Shown: positions 32,866 through 45,796, counted from the first letter of the stretch. The stretch: DNA of 64,000 nucleotides from Syngnathus acus (GCF_901709675.1 NC_051088.1:19878693-19942692); one strand, 5' to 3'. Notes: generated by a model from the letters alone, not told the origin. Translations and numbers: made by a program.

Positions 32866-32879
32866 TTCAGATTATTTCA

Positions 32880-33545
32880 ATTTAGCCAGGACAAGGGTGA
32901 GGCAAGGTAAGACCGCTTTATTTAGTGCATTTCCTACATTAGCTAACTCATTGTGATTCACGTAATTAACAATACAACAAAAAACTCCATAAAACAATGC
33001 CGAGTCTCATGCTGAGTCAAAAGCCTTACAATAAAAATGTGTTTCAAGATGAGTTCTAAAAATGGACAAAGAGGGGTCTTGCCAAATGTTTAGCAGGAGA
33101 TCATTTCAAAGAGCGAGACTGGCAACGGAAGACTCGAGCCTCTCTGAGCTACCGCTTATTTCTCGCTACCTCCTGTGGCGCCTGGTCCGCTGACCAGAGG
33201 GACCGGGCAGGTGTGCAGGCGTGGAGCAGCTCAAAAAGGAAAGATGGAGTGAGACCATTTAAAGATTTGAAAACACATTTAGAAATATCTTAAAATAAAC
33301 TCTAATGGAGCCAGTGAAGGAAGGCCAGAATTGGAGTTATGTGCTCCCTCTTACAAGCTTCACTCAGGTGAGCTTTTAGGACCGACTGGAGAAGCTTGCT
33401 TACTCCAAAATTGCCTGACAATAATCCAGTCAAGATGTAACTAAGGCACGGATTATTGTTGCTAAGTGTTGTTGTGAAAAGAGGGACTTTACTTTATTTA
33501 GCTCCCTAAGATTCGAAGGGCTGGATTTAAAAAGGCACCACATTG
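32880..33545 (+). repeat. Teleost interspersed repeat, copy 1
   Basis: It starts at GCAAGGTAAGACCGCTTTAT, followed by CAATGCCGAGTCTC, AAAAATGTGTTTCAAG, AGGAGATCATTTCAAAGAGC, GAGACCATTTAAAGAT, AGCCAGTGAAGG and ACAATAATCCAGTCAAG. The same series occurs at 51.9-52.2 kb, and it resembles an abundant fish repeat. No intact frame. Confidence 0.65.
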
Positions 33546-33714
33546 CTGGTACGATTTGAAATCACTATCTATTCTCAAGCTCAAGTTGTAGACTGTCGGC
33601 TTTACCCAAAGTCAACAGGGTGGGATGGGTTTAGGGCAGAGGGAGCAAAAGGTCCAGAATATGAAAATGTTTCACAGATGCAAATCATGCCAGCCCCGGT
33701 TGTACCTTCCATCG

Positions 33715-33970
33715 GGGTTATAAGGCAGAGGAGTTGGGTGAAGCTTTTGTTTCCGCATTGTCAGGCCTGGCGGACTCAGATTTGCGCTTTGACTGCTCTG
33801 ATTTTGATGCAAATGAGAGACACTGCATGGTTTGGTCTACAACTACTTCCAACCCTCAATGGCGCACAAATGCACCCGTTACACCCAATTCCACCAGCGT
33901 CTACCAAAAGAAAGAAAAACACACCCATGTGCACAGTTAGATTGCACTCTGCGCTAGACTTGCGCTCTGA
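33715..33970 (+). repeat. GCGC/CGCA-motif repeat (unnamed)
   Basis: Spaced TTGCGCTTTGACTG, TGGCGCACAAATGCA and CTGCGCTAGACTTGCGCTC motifs resemble a fish interspersed repeat I have seen but cannot name. The frames through it are short. Confidence 0.4.
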
Positions 33971-34384
33971 ATAAAAAAAGTGCCCTATTTGTTGCTTTAA
34001 TATTGTAAACTCTCTAATGCCTTTAGACTTCAAATTGCTGGCCAATACCAAATACACAAAATGGAAACATGATTGAAACAAACTAACTAACAAACAACTT
34101 GAATCTTAACCAATCAGATTTGGAATTCAATTGTATCCACCTAGAAGGCATTGGAGGATATCAGCCATTTTCCTCTGATTTGTTCAGTGCTATTCAGGTG
34201 GAAGGGATTACATAAAAGTGGGAGAGCATGGCTGTTAAGAAAAAAATCATTTTCAACGTGGAAAAGAATAAAACGACATTGTAAAAATAGTACACCCACA
34301 GTTGGCTGGTTTAACATGGTAAAGCATACGTATATGTATTCTCTACTTCCGTATAGGAAACAATTAGATCGCCAAATGATTCTC

Positions 34385-34535
34385 GAGCGCGGCACCGCTG
34401 CTGCTCACTGCTCCCCTCTCCCCCAGGGGATGGATCAAAATCACACGGGGATGAGTTAAATGCAGAGGACAAATTTCACCACACCCAGATGTGTGTGTGA
34501 CGATCATTGGGACTTTAACTTTGACTTTTAACTTT
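34385..34535 (+). repeat. Fish SINE-type repeat
   Basis: GCGGCACCGCTGCTGCTCAC, CCAGGGGATGGATCAAAATC, TTAAATGCAGAGGACAAATT and TCATTGGGACTTTAACTTTG are collinear blocks of a very common teleost short element. Its ends are not defined here. Confidence 0.65.
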
Positions 34536-35569
34536 AATTTAAAATTAGGGCAAGCTACTTGTAGGTTTGGTGCTGAGCAAACTTTGCGGGTCTGTCACTG
34601 CTGTATTGCTGTATGTGAACTATTTCTCGTATTTTTCCATCTAATGCATCATACCGAAAATATTCCCAGGTAGAATCATGTCCTTGGATTAAAAATAACA
34701 TTCAACCAGACAGCTAAAACTGAAGAGCCCCCATCTGGGTTTTGAAAGCGATGTCTTTTTCCTGAGGTAACATTGGTTTCCATCAGACCAGTGAACATTA
34801 CGACTTGTGCAAAAAACAAGCTAACACAAGCACCCACTTCTCATCAGCGAAGCAATGTGATGTTTTGTTCTGTTTAATTATTGATTTTTGCAAATTATAG
34901 CAATACAAGCGATCTAAATTATCTATATCCATGGTTGCAGAGAACACAATAAAATATAAAAGCATGCAAAATGCTTGTGTATCAGCAATTACATAAAAGG
35001 AATTAAAAAAAAATATCATTTGACAGAGGTGCGTACATATGGTATAAAGTTTATAGCTTGAACGGCAATCTTGTTTGTGTATGAAACATAATGAACCACC
35101 TGCCTGCCTATCACTCAGTGTCAACTAAAAGTGGATGTAATGATATTACAACGTAAGTGGATTTCTGTATATAAGAGCAGTGTTGAGGTATGAACGTGCC
35201 CATTTTAGAATTGTATATTGAATGGCTGGTTATCCCATTATGCATTATGACGCATGCTCATTACACATCTTCTCAATAATAACAACACCAAACGGCCACT
35301 GTGCTGATCCACTCAATTCGGTGTGTTGGTCATGACTCATAAAGCAATGGCATTTTATGCATGATTATGCATGCTTTCACTCAGATGACTAAGGGCGCCA
35401 TTTTTTCTCAGTGCAAGTCCAACTGTGGGCAGCGGTGGACTTTTATTTCTTTTGATATTTTGCAGGACTGCACAGGTAGAATTGGCATAACAAGGCATTT
35501 GCATCATTGTGGAACTGAACCAGCCGAGCCTGGCCAATCGAAGTGCAGTCCCCTCATTTTCAATAATAC
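34536..35569. other. Intergenic, nothing recognised
   Basis: No gene or repeat family assigned. Confidence 0.4.
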
Positions 35570-35965
35570 CAATGCATGCAGTTCTTCACATTGTAGAAAG
35601 CGAATAGCCTTGCAGGAATCTGTGCATGACATTGCTGGGTTAGCATCGAGATGGCATATGATGTCGGCAGTCATGACGTGGTCAATTGAAGAACACCTTG
35701 AACCCGCACAACCCTGCGTCCGTGTGTAGCCCCCTCCCTCCCTCTTGTTAACCAATTTTTTTTAAAGATGATAATTTATTCAATGACTTTAATCCTTCAA
35801 TGATTCAGAGTGATTGTACCACACTGTTTTCATATTTATGAATGAAATTCAATGACACCCACCACACACATTTGCAGCGCTCCAAATCGGTCTGCCTGCG
35901 TCTCAATCAAATACACCAAACGCACATTACACCATCTGCGCTGCCTGGGCCAGCCGGGAGACAGT
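35570..35965 (+). repeat. Unnamed dispersed repeat, copy A
   Basis: Collinear with 37425-37760: GCAGTTCTTCACATTGTAGAAA, GTCAATTGAAGAACACCTTG, TTCAATGATTCAGAGTGATTGT, CAATGACACCCACCACACAC, TCAATCAAATACACCAAA and CTGCGCTGCCTGGG. The two copies lie 1.9 kb apart in the same orientation and differ at roughly a quarter or more of positions by eye. Confidence 0.7.
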
Positions 35966-36204
35966 TTCTGTAGCACGTCCTGGGTTATCCCGGGGGCCTC
36001 CTTCCAGTGCAACGTGCCCAGAACACCTCACCAGGGATGCATGTCGAAGGCATTCGACCAAAATGCTAAAGCCAAGTTATTTGTCTTGCCTTAATGCAGA
36101 AGAGCAGTGGCTCTACTCTGAACCCCTACACAAGAAACTCATTTCGGCTGCTTATATGCTTGTGATGGGCTGTGTGTCTACGTGTGATAGACACCTTGCA
36201 TATC

Positions 36205-36290
36205 AGACAATGCAGCTGGGATTAGCTCCAGCTCACCCACGACACCAAAGAGGATAAAAAATTAAGAAGATGGTTTGATGGATGTTTCCA
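36205..36290 (+). repeat. SINE 3' end, diverged
   Basis: CAGCTGGGATTAGCTCCAGC, TCACCCACGACACCAAAGAG and GGATAAAA...GATGGATG follow the 3' third of the tRNA-derived SINE family. The 5' part is absent or unrecognisable. Confidence 0.6.
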
Positions 36291-37424
36291 ACCTCAGCAT
36301 TTTACCAGTAGTATTTCTTCTTCAGATTCACATTATTTTGTTTTCATTCGACTCCATTCCAAGGAAGAGAAAATACATAATAGGTCAGTATCGAGCCAAT
36401 GTTTACAAGACTTTTGCTCTAGAGTATAAATCATTATCCGAAAAAGATTGACATTGCAGTTGACATTCGGAACCTTTTCAAGCAGAAGCCTATTTTTGTC
36501 CAGCAGGACCAGGATGTCTTTTGTATGACAGATCAGAGCTCTCAACCAGTCTCAAAGATCTTCTTGTTGCACTTTTTGGGGGACAGAAATGTGGATAGTA
36601 TGGTGAAAGGCATGAATTTTGAGAATAAGCCACCACCATGCAAGTGTAACCAATGTTTCTTCTTGCTGTCACTGTGTGTACGTCTGCATGACTCCTGTTG
36701 CTATGGTTATGCCTTTCTCTGGCTCAGTCTGCAAGCGGATAAATAATGCACACTAATGCTGGCTTGGTGACAGCACTGCACCAAGCTGTTACTCACATCA
36801 ACTTTGGCTGGAAACACAAACGCAGACATAAATATGTTTGCTGGTATACAGCAGCACAAGGAACAACCCCTTAATCTAGGTAAAATTATGAGCCTACCAA
36901 CACCAAATGCATCATCTTTCAGGCAGGCTGCATACAATATCAAACAATCCGCTTGTTTCCTGATAAGAATATGAATTTTGAGCAAAGATATCAACGGAGT
37001 AATTTTTCCCGATTGTGTGCTTCATATGTTACGCCCATTCAATACTGATAGACTGTCTCTGTTATGACTAAAATAAAAAAGGGGAAGCAAGCATCATAGT
37101 CGGTCTGTTTCCTTTTCAAGTATAGTTCACATCCTCACACTGCTTCCACTAAGAAACAAAGTGCTGGCTACGTTCATCAACAAGGATTTTTGCTGGATTT
37201 TTAATCAATGTTGATCCAAAGACGTGCGCAAAGTCTCTGATTTAGATGCCCTCCCCTGGTGTTTTGGAAAGATGCCCTTTTGATCAAATGAAAAGGGCAG
37301 ATAGATGTGATCAGAATCAAATAGAAAAACTACATGACAAAGGAACACAAGGGGGATACAATGCGCCGCTGTGGGATGGAAGTTTTTCCCAATCCTGCAT
37401 CAAAATCAGGGTGGTCGAAGCACT

Positions 37425-37760
37425 TTGCTACTCTATGCTTCACATTACGGAAACAGAAATGGACTTGCTTGTGCATATGCATGACATAACTGCAAGATCT
37501 TCTTTTGCGGATATAGTCAGTCATGCACGTGACATGGGCAATTGAAGACTGCCTTGTATCCTCGATTGTATGCCCATTTGTGAACATTCATTCAGTGAAT
37601 TGATTCCAAGAATGATTCAGAGGGACTGTCCCAAGCTGGTGTCATATCTATAAATAAAATCCGATGACATCCATCACACACATTCGGGGAGTGCTGAATT
37701 TGACTGCCTGCATCTTGATCAAATACACCAAAATGGTTTTACACCGCCTGGGGGGTTCAA
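37425..37760 (+). repeat. Unnamed dispersed repeat, copy B
   Basis: Partner of 35570-35965: ATGCTTCACATTACGGAAAC, GGCAATTGAAGACTGCCTTG, CAAGAATGATTCAGAGGGACTG, CGATGACATCCATCACACAC, TGATCAAATACACCAAAA and CACCGCCTGGG. No coding frame is shared between the copies. Confidence 0.7.
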
Positions 37761-38559
37761 GCCGGACACATAGCGTAACACACTCAACCGGCATGAAAAT
37801 GCACCCTTGTTTACAAGTGCAGTCTACTTTCAGTTACTAAAAGGTGTTATATGTTAAAAAAAATGGTGTTGCTTAACTTTTGTTCAAAGATGCCAGCGAC
37901 ATAAAAAAAAAAAAATGTTCTCGCAATTTCATGTCAAAGCCATTGTGTTATCAGCCCGTAGTTATGGGAAGTCCGCCAACTTCTTTTCTGGTTTAGTCAC
38001 ATAACGTTTGGTCATCATAAGGCCCATTGCCCAGAACACTAATACTCGCTGCATCAAGACTATGGGTAGAGTGTTCTGTGAAAAAGAAAACAGTTAGGAG
38101 ACCTTTGTTTCCCCTTGAAGTAAATGAAATAGTTTCCTTTTTAAATGCCAGAGAAATACAATTTGTGGTAGCGCACAGTTTCAGTTACAAAAATGGTGCA
38201 TTTTGAAATAATGGGCCACAACATAAGACATCCTATTTTGCTTTGATTGCAATCATGACTTAGGTTGCAGAGAGACTGAAAATCTGATTCATTTCCAAAT
38301 TCTGAAGTGCAGTGATTAGAAGATGTTTTCCCACAAATTACCAGCAAGACTTCAAGCTCGGAGAGCAATATCAAGCAGTTCATCTAGAGATTCTGTAACT
38401 AGCTTATCACATGAGGGTTCCATCTTCGTGTTATACACTAGGGTTGTTAAACATCAATGATGTGAATTTCCCTATAGATTCTTTATCATTGTGGCTACAG
38501 ACGAGTGACAAAGACACTCCCTTTGTAATAGTTGTATTATGTTCATCTTGTTTTCAATT

Positions 38560-38640
38560 GTCAATTAACACTCTGATGAAGGCGGAAGTGATGGCCGAAA
38601 CATGTCAGGTAATGAAACTTAAATAATTTGTTTGTGATAA
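38560..38640 (+). repeat. Retroposon 3'-end-like fragment
   Basis: CTGATGAAGGCGGAAGTGATGG, CCGAAACATGTCAGGTAATGA and AAACTTAAATAA resemble the 3' end of a widespread animal non-LTR repeat (the GAAACATGTCAGGTAA motif). Confidence 0.45.
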
Positions 38641-39079
38641 AAGAACCAGCAAAATAATAAATAACTCCCTTTGTAAATAGCGGATTGGCTAATGCCGGTG
38701 AACACCTGAGTCAAAAGAATAGGACTGAGCAAAATATCAGATTACAAAGATCATCATCATAGATTTTTATTTGATAGATCTGTTCATGCTTTACTTTGTC
38801 AAGGTTGGTTGGCTTGGCGCTGACTATTCATTGTGGGCCAGATGCTGGAAAGACCTGTAGTGTGATATATCCCCAGAGTGTATACATCAAACTCATCAGT
38901 GAAAAAAATTGCACTTGCACGTTAACAAAAATGTTGCCAAAAAATTACATCTTGTACAAACACTAGGAATTACATAATAATGTAGCTGGAGGATTGTTGA
39001 TTCAATTAACACTTGTACATGCAGTTGCATGAGAACATTTCATACATTTGTCATGTCATTTAATTGTAATCCTGCATTC

Positions 39080-39430
39080 TTTTGGCCACAACACAATGTG
39101 GCTTTACTGTATAACTGCATGCCACACAATACTTTATTACACTTCAAGTAGAATCTCAAATCCTTGTTTAATATGCTGGCAGCGATTTTAACAGATGTCC
39201 TGTTGCCGAATGAGAGGAGACTCCACTCGAGGCCCTTGCACCAAAATTAGAACGTATACTGCGTCTGAACCATTGTCTCCCAGGTGAGCAGTCGAGCGCT
39301 AATGGCCACACACAATGCGGTTCATAATCATCCCGCTTTCAATAAAACATCTTTTTCCAACATTAGCAGCTGTGCTGTGGCATCTCCTGAGCCTTTCAAA
39401 AGAGATGTCTCAGCACCGCAGAGCATCATT
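39080..39430. other. Complex-sequence block, candidate non-coding element
   Basis: A transposon-free, non-repetitive stretch of mixed composition (for example GTCGAGCGCTAATGGCC and CATTAGCAGCTGTGCTGTGG with an E-box CAGCTG). No coding pattern. Low-confidence call on texture. Confidence 0.22.
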
Positions 39431-40206
39431 TCCATTTTAGACTAGGGGAGGGAAATTGCAACCGAAAAACAATCTGGAAATTCGGGCTGCACTTGTCCCA
39501 CAGATATTTAAATGCTTGTATAACAACACTTGGTACAGTTCTCAAGTGCCAATAATTTGAGATTGAAGATCACAGAGACATAAATGATAAGTATGACTTG
39601 TAGGAAACTTTGACCTGTATTGCACATGGTTCATGCAATCTGCACTGATGATACAATTTATGGCTTGCTGAATCCTTTCTTTTCTGTCTGCCACCCTGCC
39701 TTTTAATACCCCTCGTTTAAAATCTCCTTCCACTTCTATCATGTGCCAATGGTGGCAAATTTTCATCTTTTGAACTGCCGAATCTGATACTCTGAATTAT
39801 GCTGACACTTCTAAAACCTCAAAGATCTAATTCATTATGCTTAGATTACGAATGATGGATCAGCAGTTTTGTAACTTGTGATGCACGTCATGCAAAAACA
39901 CTCTGATTCAGAATTCTCTTTAGTATTCTCTGAAACATTTGCTTTCTTTTTTTTCTTTTTTTTTTAAATAAAAGCCTCTCTGAGGCTCAGGCTCAGATTT
40001 AGGAAGCAGAGTTTTGGAATCCCCCGCATCCCAAGTTAAGTTTGTTCATGGTTACTTTAAACTTGGTAGCTCTTTGTTTTGTATGGCTGAGTTTCTGGGG
40101 TGAAGCCATTCTGGTCTACATATCACATGTCATATCACATTGAGCTCAAATTAGAATCCAAAAATCACTGATGGGTTAAGAATGACCTAAATTCCCAATC
40201 CCCAAT

Positions 40207-40340
<134 letters not shown>

Positions 40341-41615
40341 TTATATTTATGGAGAAAAACATTTTCTTACACATGATTTTTGCACATTCATTTAACAAAT
40401 ATCTGCAATATATCTGCAAGTCATATTTTGCAATTTTTTGTTGCACACTGAGCAGCTTCAGTAGACCACTTAGCTGTGTGTGCCTGCTCAAGAGCACCCT
40501 CATTTTGCCTAATGGGGACAAAGAGCAGAATTCCCTGACATCAGCTCCCAGTTGCAATTCCCAATTGCTACAATCACATTTAAAAATTATTGGTGATGAC
40601 AGCCATCTTCTTTTAAAGTAGAATTAAAATCATCACGTTCAAAAAAAATAAAAATACATCTTGCAGCACCAGAGGCTCTAATTCCAAAAACGGTGATGCG
40701 TGGGATCACTAAGAAAATAGATCATACAGCCAGATAACCGGACAACCTGCACCTGCTGCTGTCAACCCACTGATTTTAGGCAGATCATCACATACAGAGG
40801 ATCAAACAGGCAATTCATACGGTGGTAAATTACAGCTCACCTGTAACATGGAAACATATTCGGAAAAAACATATCTTTAAGGTCTTAGGAATAGTATACT
40901 AGTTTATATTAAGAGAAAAATGTCTCTACAGTAGTCACAAAAATATTATTTGGGCCCTGATACCTTTCATAAGAAACATCAGAGCGGTGTGCAGTTCTTT
41001 TAAAAACACGTTTACTGCTGTCCATGTTTACATTTGTCCACTTTAAAAATCTTTTTCACGCAACAGCTGTAGGGAAAAACACACATGCACAGCGCACACA
41101 CATGCGCACCGTTGTTGCATCAGTTGATGTCACTCGCCACAATCTTAGCTTTAGCTAATGCCGGTTTCATTAAATAAAAAAATTAAATGAGCCTCAGGCT
41201 ACAATTTGGCTTGCTTGGCAGCGAACCATGTCGTGGTAATGGTACATTTGCTTTGTTTGACATTATTGCTGCGGCTATTCTACTAATAAATTGCAGTGGC
41301 TGGTGGTGCCTTTCAGATGTGAGCCTTCACTTGGTACACAGACCCCATCCACCCATTTGGTGAATATACGTATTTGGAACATGACAAAGTTCACTCAGCA
41401 CCAAAGTCCTTCGTTGACAAATGCCAAAACCACTCATTTATTAAGACACAATCTTTAACTGTAATAGAGACATCTTTCCTGGTGGGAGAATGTTTAACAT
41501 AGTTCCAATATTATTGTTGGGCTTTTTTTTCTTTTTACATTTGTGTCACCTTCGTTCATACATTTGAATATAAAATGTCACAACTTTTGTGTAGTATAGC
41601 AAAATTCTTGAAAGT
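40341..41615. other. Intergenic, nothing recognised
   Basis: AT-rich; no gene or assigned repeat. Confidence 0.4.
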
Positions 41616-42090
41616 GCTTGTGTCATGATCATTCGGTCTTACTGACTGTCCACTAGTATTTTTCAAGGGCCTAAGCCAGATGGATGGGTGGAGCCTCCAG
41701 CACACACCTGTTTGGCAGCCCTATCAGGTGTCAATTTAAGTACTGGGGAAATTAAGCTGGTTGCCGGAATATTGTTGCTTTTTGGTTTTTGTCCTGGTTT
41801 ATTACATGCTTGTTTTCTGTCACGGTTATCTAATATAGCCCAAGCAGTTACACTTTTTGTTCAGGTTTATTCTGGCATCCAGCTCCCATCATGTTCCGGT
41901 CATCACCTGTGTTTGCGCCAGCTTCCTGTTTCCGCATTAGTCTTCAGCTGACTTAGTTTTCATTTTGTATTATTTGGCTTGCTCATGTTCTCTAGCTCCT
42001 TTGTTTCAATAAGAATATAATGCTGGTTCTTATTGTATACAGTGTCTGCTTTGGGTTTCGATATTCTGGGCACACGATCATGACGGTTTG
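41616..42090 (+). mobile_element. LTR-like element (465 bp), TGTCATGATC...GATCATGACG
   Basis: The body 41621-42085 begins TGTCATGATCATTC and ends CACGATCATGACG, so its termini are inverted over 9-10 bases. It is flanked by GCTTG (41616-41620) and GTTTG (42086-42090), a 5-bp duplication with one difference. A TATA-like TTTAAGTAC is near 41735. A degraded AATAA region (TTCAATAAGAATATAAT) lies about 75 bp before the end. Layout matches the 6.4 and 48.6 kb elements. Confidence 0.65.
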
Positions 42091-44379
42091 TGGTTCTTAG
42101 AGGGGCACAGTGTGGACAAATGCAGAGGGCATGTGGAAAACATTCAAAGATGTGAACCCTGCCAGTTACCGAAGAGTGTGTGTATGTGTAATTCTGGCTG
42201 CTTGAGCCAGGTTTCCACTGTGCCAATCTGTAGCAGCCTGGACTGGCCGAGCCATCAATCATTCACCTGCCATGACTGAATTCTCTCCCACATGAACGCA
42301 CACTCTGACACAACCCTTCAGTGGCTTGCAAAGAGTAGGCCCCACACGCTACTTTATTGAAAAGCTGCTGTTGCTTTCTGCCAATGTCCAAAATAGATTA
42401 CCAACATCTAGCAGCGACAACAGGTTGTGCACAGTCTCTCTGCAGGGTGTTCTCTTTTGGTAGCATAGGTTTACAGTAAATAAGCATGTAGGTAATACAT
42501 TTCTCACTCATCTACTGCTTAGAAGTGAATCTCCTTGGAATCACTAAAATATGTACACTATTACACTAATCTTTGTAGCCCCTTAAGCCACTTCTTGCTT
42601 TTTACAATCCTCCATAGTCTATCCTTTATATGTAATAATATGCTGGATGGGACTTGGTGGCGTCTCAAAATACGAGTATTTCACCTGAGGAGGATAATGA
42701 AAAACGTTTGCATTTGTTAGCTTAAGTGTGTTGAACAGCTGCCCAGTGGCCAAGTCGCCTACACCAGAGAGAGCCGCGATGAGTTAATCAAGATGGTTTC
42801 ATTCTTTATATTCTAATTTGTTATTACTTTAGGTTTTAATAGAGTATATGTATATAGTGTTATAGTGCTGAATTCCTTTTTTTTTTTCTTTCAAATGCAA
42901 TTGTTTTTCCATTTGTTTTGCTGGGGGGCTCAGACCGATTAATATGCATTTCCATTCGTTTAAATGGGCAAAGATGATTTGACAGTTCCAAGTGAAGAGT
43001 GTGGTTGCGCGCGTGGTCATGGAATGAAATACACTTGTATCATGAGGCATTGTTGTATAGTAATTTAATTTTACATGCATAATGTTAGTGTTCCTCATGC
43101 TACCTTCTTTCATATTCATATTCAATTCTGTGCATTTTTTCATTAAGGTAAAAGCTTGCTGGCTGAGAACGGATTGTCGCATTTTTAGTTATATCTCATG
43201 GGGAAAATTGCTTTGGAACTCAATTTTTGCTTCTCAATATTCTTTCTGGAAAGAATTAGCGTCGACATCCAAGGTTCCACGATAAGTTGGGAAAATAGTT
43301 ATTTTTGAATAGCATTTATTGTTTTTTTAGTCTAGTGACATGGTCTGACAGTTTCTGGCATGCCTGCTGATTTTTAGTCCTCACATTTACTTCATTTAAT
43401 GAAGAAGCAGTTTATGTTTTATTCATTGTTTTTTGTTGCTCTGAAATGTATCACATGGTACTTTCTGCCAGACTTGCCTCATGAGGTTTTAGTAGTCCAC
43501 AAAGTCAATGTCAACCACACAATGACAGTTGTATAAAAATTGTGTAAATGGTAATAGATTCAGAAATAATGTTGCCTGTCATTACTTCACACTACTGTTA
43601 TGACTTGTAGATCTGTCAGGAAGGAATTCTATAGAATAAAAGTGCTTTAAATCCAGAGAGGTTCACATATAATTTGGTTTGCAGAGTCTTGCGGTGCAAA
43701 CGCTAAATTTTCGCCTCTGTGACACGCCTCATTAAATGCCATTAAAGATGTCATGATTTTTATGCACATCTGACGAGTTGATGTATGAATGTTATCACCA
43801 CAGAAATAATGTATAGATCTAAGAGCTATACAACCGCTCAACTCAAGGCTTAATATCAAATTTGCACTTGTCTGCAATAGTCCAGTGCAGAATTTACATT
43901 TGTGTCAATAAATCCATATGTATAGCCAATCAGAAAATGACAGTAAACGCATCATCATGATGCTGCAGCGATGCAGAGCAGTTTTCACGGATGTTTACCA
44001 GCAAGCGCTCCATAAAATGAGGTCGGCTCTTGAACAGATTAAATCCCCTCCACCCCAACACAACATCCGCGCAACCCCCCCAGGTGCCACAGGTGTTGGC
44101 AGTGATGATGCCAAAATGAATGCTAACTGAACATGCAATGCAACCTGAATATGAAGCATCCAGCTTGATTGGCACCCTGAAGTTCCATTCCTTCCCTTTC
44201 CGTCCTTATTCCTTCAACTGATTACCTATTGTCCTTATTGGATTTTTTTCAGTACACAAAGATCATGCCCTTCTCAGTCTCTCTTTCATCCTCACAATGC
44301 TTTGAGCTGTGATTTTTCATTTGTGGGAGTACGTAATACAAAGTCACTCGGTCTCTTTCATTGTTGCTGATCTTTGTGC
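42091..44379. other. Intergenic; possible non-coding element at 43640-43920
   Basis: No gene. The 43640-43920 part is free of repeats and evenly composed (CGCCTCATTAAATGCCATTA), and could be conserved non-coding DNA. The rest shows no structure I recognise. Confidence 0.3.
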
Positions 44380-44700
44380 AAAGCTGCATTAAAGGAAGGC
44401 ACATTTGCAACATTCACATAATCGGCTGTTGAGAACATCATGTGCTCCTGGAATGCATTAAAGAATGTGTGTATGTGGTGTGCCATCGGGTTTTCCTAAA
44501 AGGGATTACAAATGTATTTTTGTCCCACTGACAGCAGGCGAGCCTGCTAACGGAATACATTGGGTTTGTAAAAAATGGCACATGGGCTCTGCCAATTGGC
44601 ATACGCTAATGCAATGCTCAACCTGCAGCCACGTAATTATTGCAATGAGGTTTAAAATTTCAATGAATACTTTTTTTCTGAGTCAAGAATGCACGTTATA
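44380..44700. other. Candidate conserved non-coding element
   Basis: About 320 bp without microsatellite or transposon signature. It is dense in developmental factor-type cores: CTAATGCAATGC (octamer/POU-like), CACGTAATTATTGCAATG (homeodomain plus C/EBP-like) and GCCAATTGGC (palindromic, CCAAT). No coding frame of note. This resembles distal enhancers of neural genes, but conservation is untested. Confidence 0.3.
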
Positions 44701-44710
44701 GTCCATCTCG

Positions 44711-44885
44711 ACTGGCAGCTGTGGCCAAGTGGTTACAATCCCCTATGGGAACGCCAGTTCAAGACCATGCACTGATATCCCGAACTGCTCCCCAGACATT
44801 GAAAATGGCCATTCCTTTAGTGTATTTGCTGCATCCACGACTGTAATGGGTCAAATTTCATGTATATGAAAAATAAATACGCTTG
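44711..44885 (+). repeat. tRNA-derived SINE, second family
   Basis: The Pol III A-box TGGCCAAGTGG (44722-44732) matches TGGCNNAGTGG exactly. A B-box-like AGTTCAAGACC follows at 44756-44766. The head GGCAGCTGTGGCCAAGTGG resembles a class II tRNA (Leu/Ser-type). The element ends in an A/T-rich tail (ATGAAAAATAAATAC). It is not a functional tRNA gene because the anticodon arm and acceptor pairing are not maintained. Confidence 0.7.
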
Positions 44886-45796
44886 GTTTTCAAATTTTTA
44901 TTTTTTAAATCATCTGTGATTTCGGTACAGAACACTGTTATATTGACTTGGCAATGAGTCAAAAGGTGAACTGTGCTCAACCGAGAGCATCAAGGCCTAC
45001 TCAGGAAGGTTCCTCAACTCCATTTCCTCACAAGCACTATTTTCTCCCTCGAAGAAGCATGAATCCTTTTATGCATTGTGATATTAACCAAGGTCGTCCT
45101 CTTGGAGTTAAATAGAATAAAGGTAAGGAAACTAATTGTAATGAATAGCTACTAATTTCGTCAGAAGAGCAGCCATAAACAAGTATTTTCCGACAGTTAT
45201 GCTTGCATGACTTTCCACCTGCGGCTGAGTGCAACATGTGCCAGGATGCCTGACACACACAAATAAAGACTCTTCTTGATGGCAACATATTGCAGGTCTG
45301 GCTTGGCATCAGCTCAGGCCAAGCAGACAGGCTCAGAGGTCAGTGCCTGGCAGCTTGTGATGAGGCTAATCGTCTGAGTCTGTTTGCCTTGCAAATGAGA
45401 ACATTTGTCTTTATTCTTGTTTTCACTTTTATGAAGCTGTCATCACACTGGTGGGAGGCACACAATTTCCACATAACATCAGGTATGTGGTTCATATTAT
45501 CAGTTCTGAAATGAAGTGTAAAATAACAGTGGGAGATTTATAACCCTTTTTCATGGTGACAATTGTAACCACTGCAATGTTTTGCATATTTCTGCTGACA
45601 GTACATTTATCTTTAATGCATTTATTTGCTGAAGCTTTCCAAAAGCTTGTTATAGCAATGAGGGATTAAAGTTTTTTGTTTGTGAAACCTTTTAGGGGAA
45701 AAAGCCACAGTAATAAACAAGTCCTATTTTAAGAATTTTCTCTCGACACATCCTGTCTGTCCCATGTATGATGTGACTCTATATAACAGAAGGACT

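Noticed and set aside
44711-44780. Functional tRNA gene
   Set aside because: Good A-box, but the B-box is imperfect, no cloverleaf can be closed, and the sequence continues into an A-rich retroposon tail.
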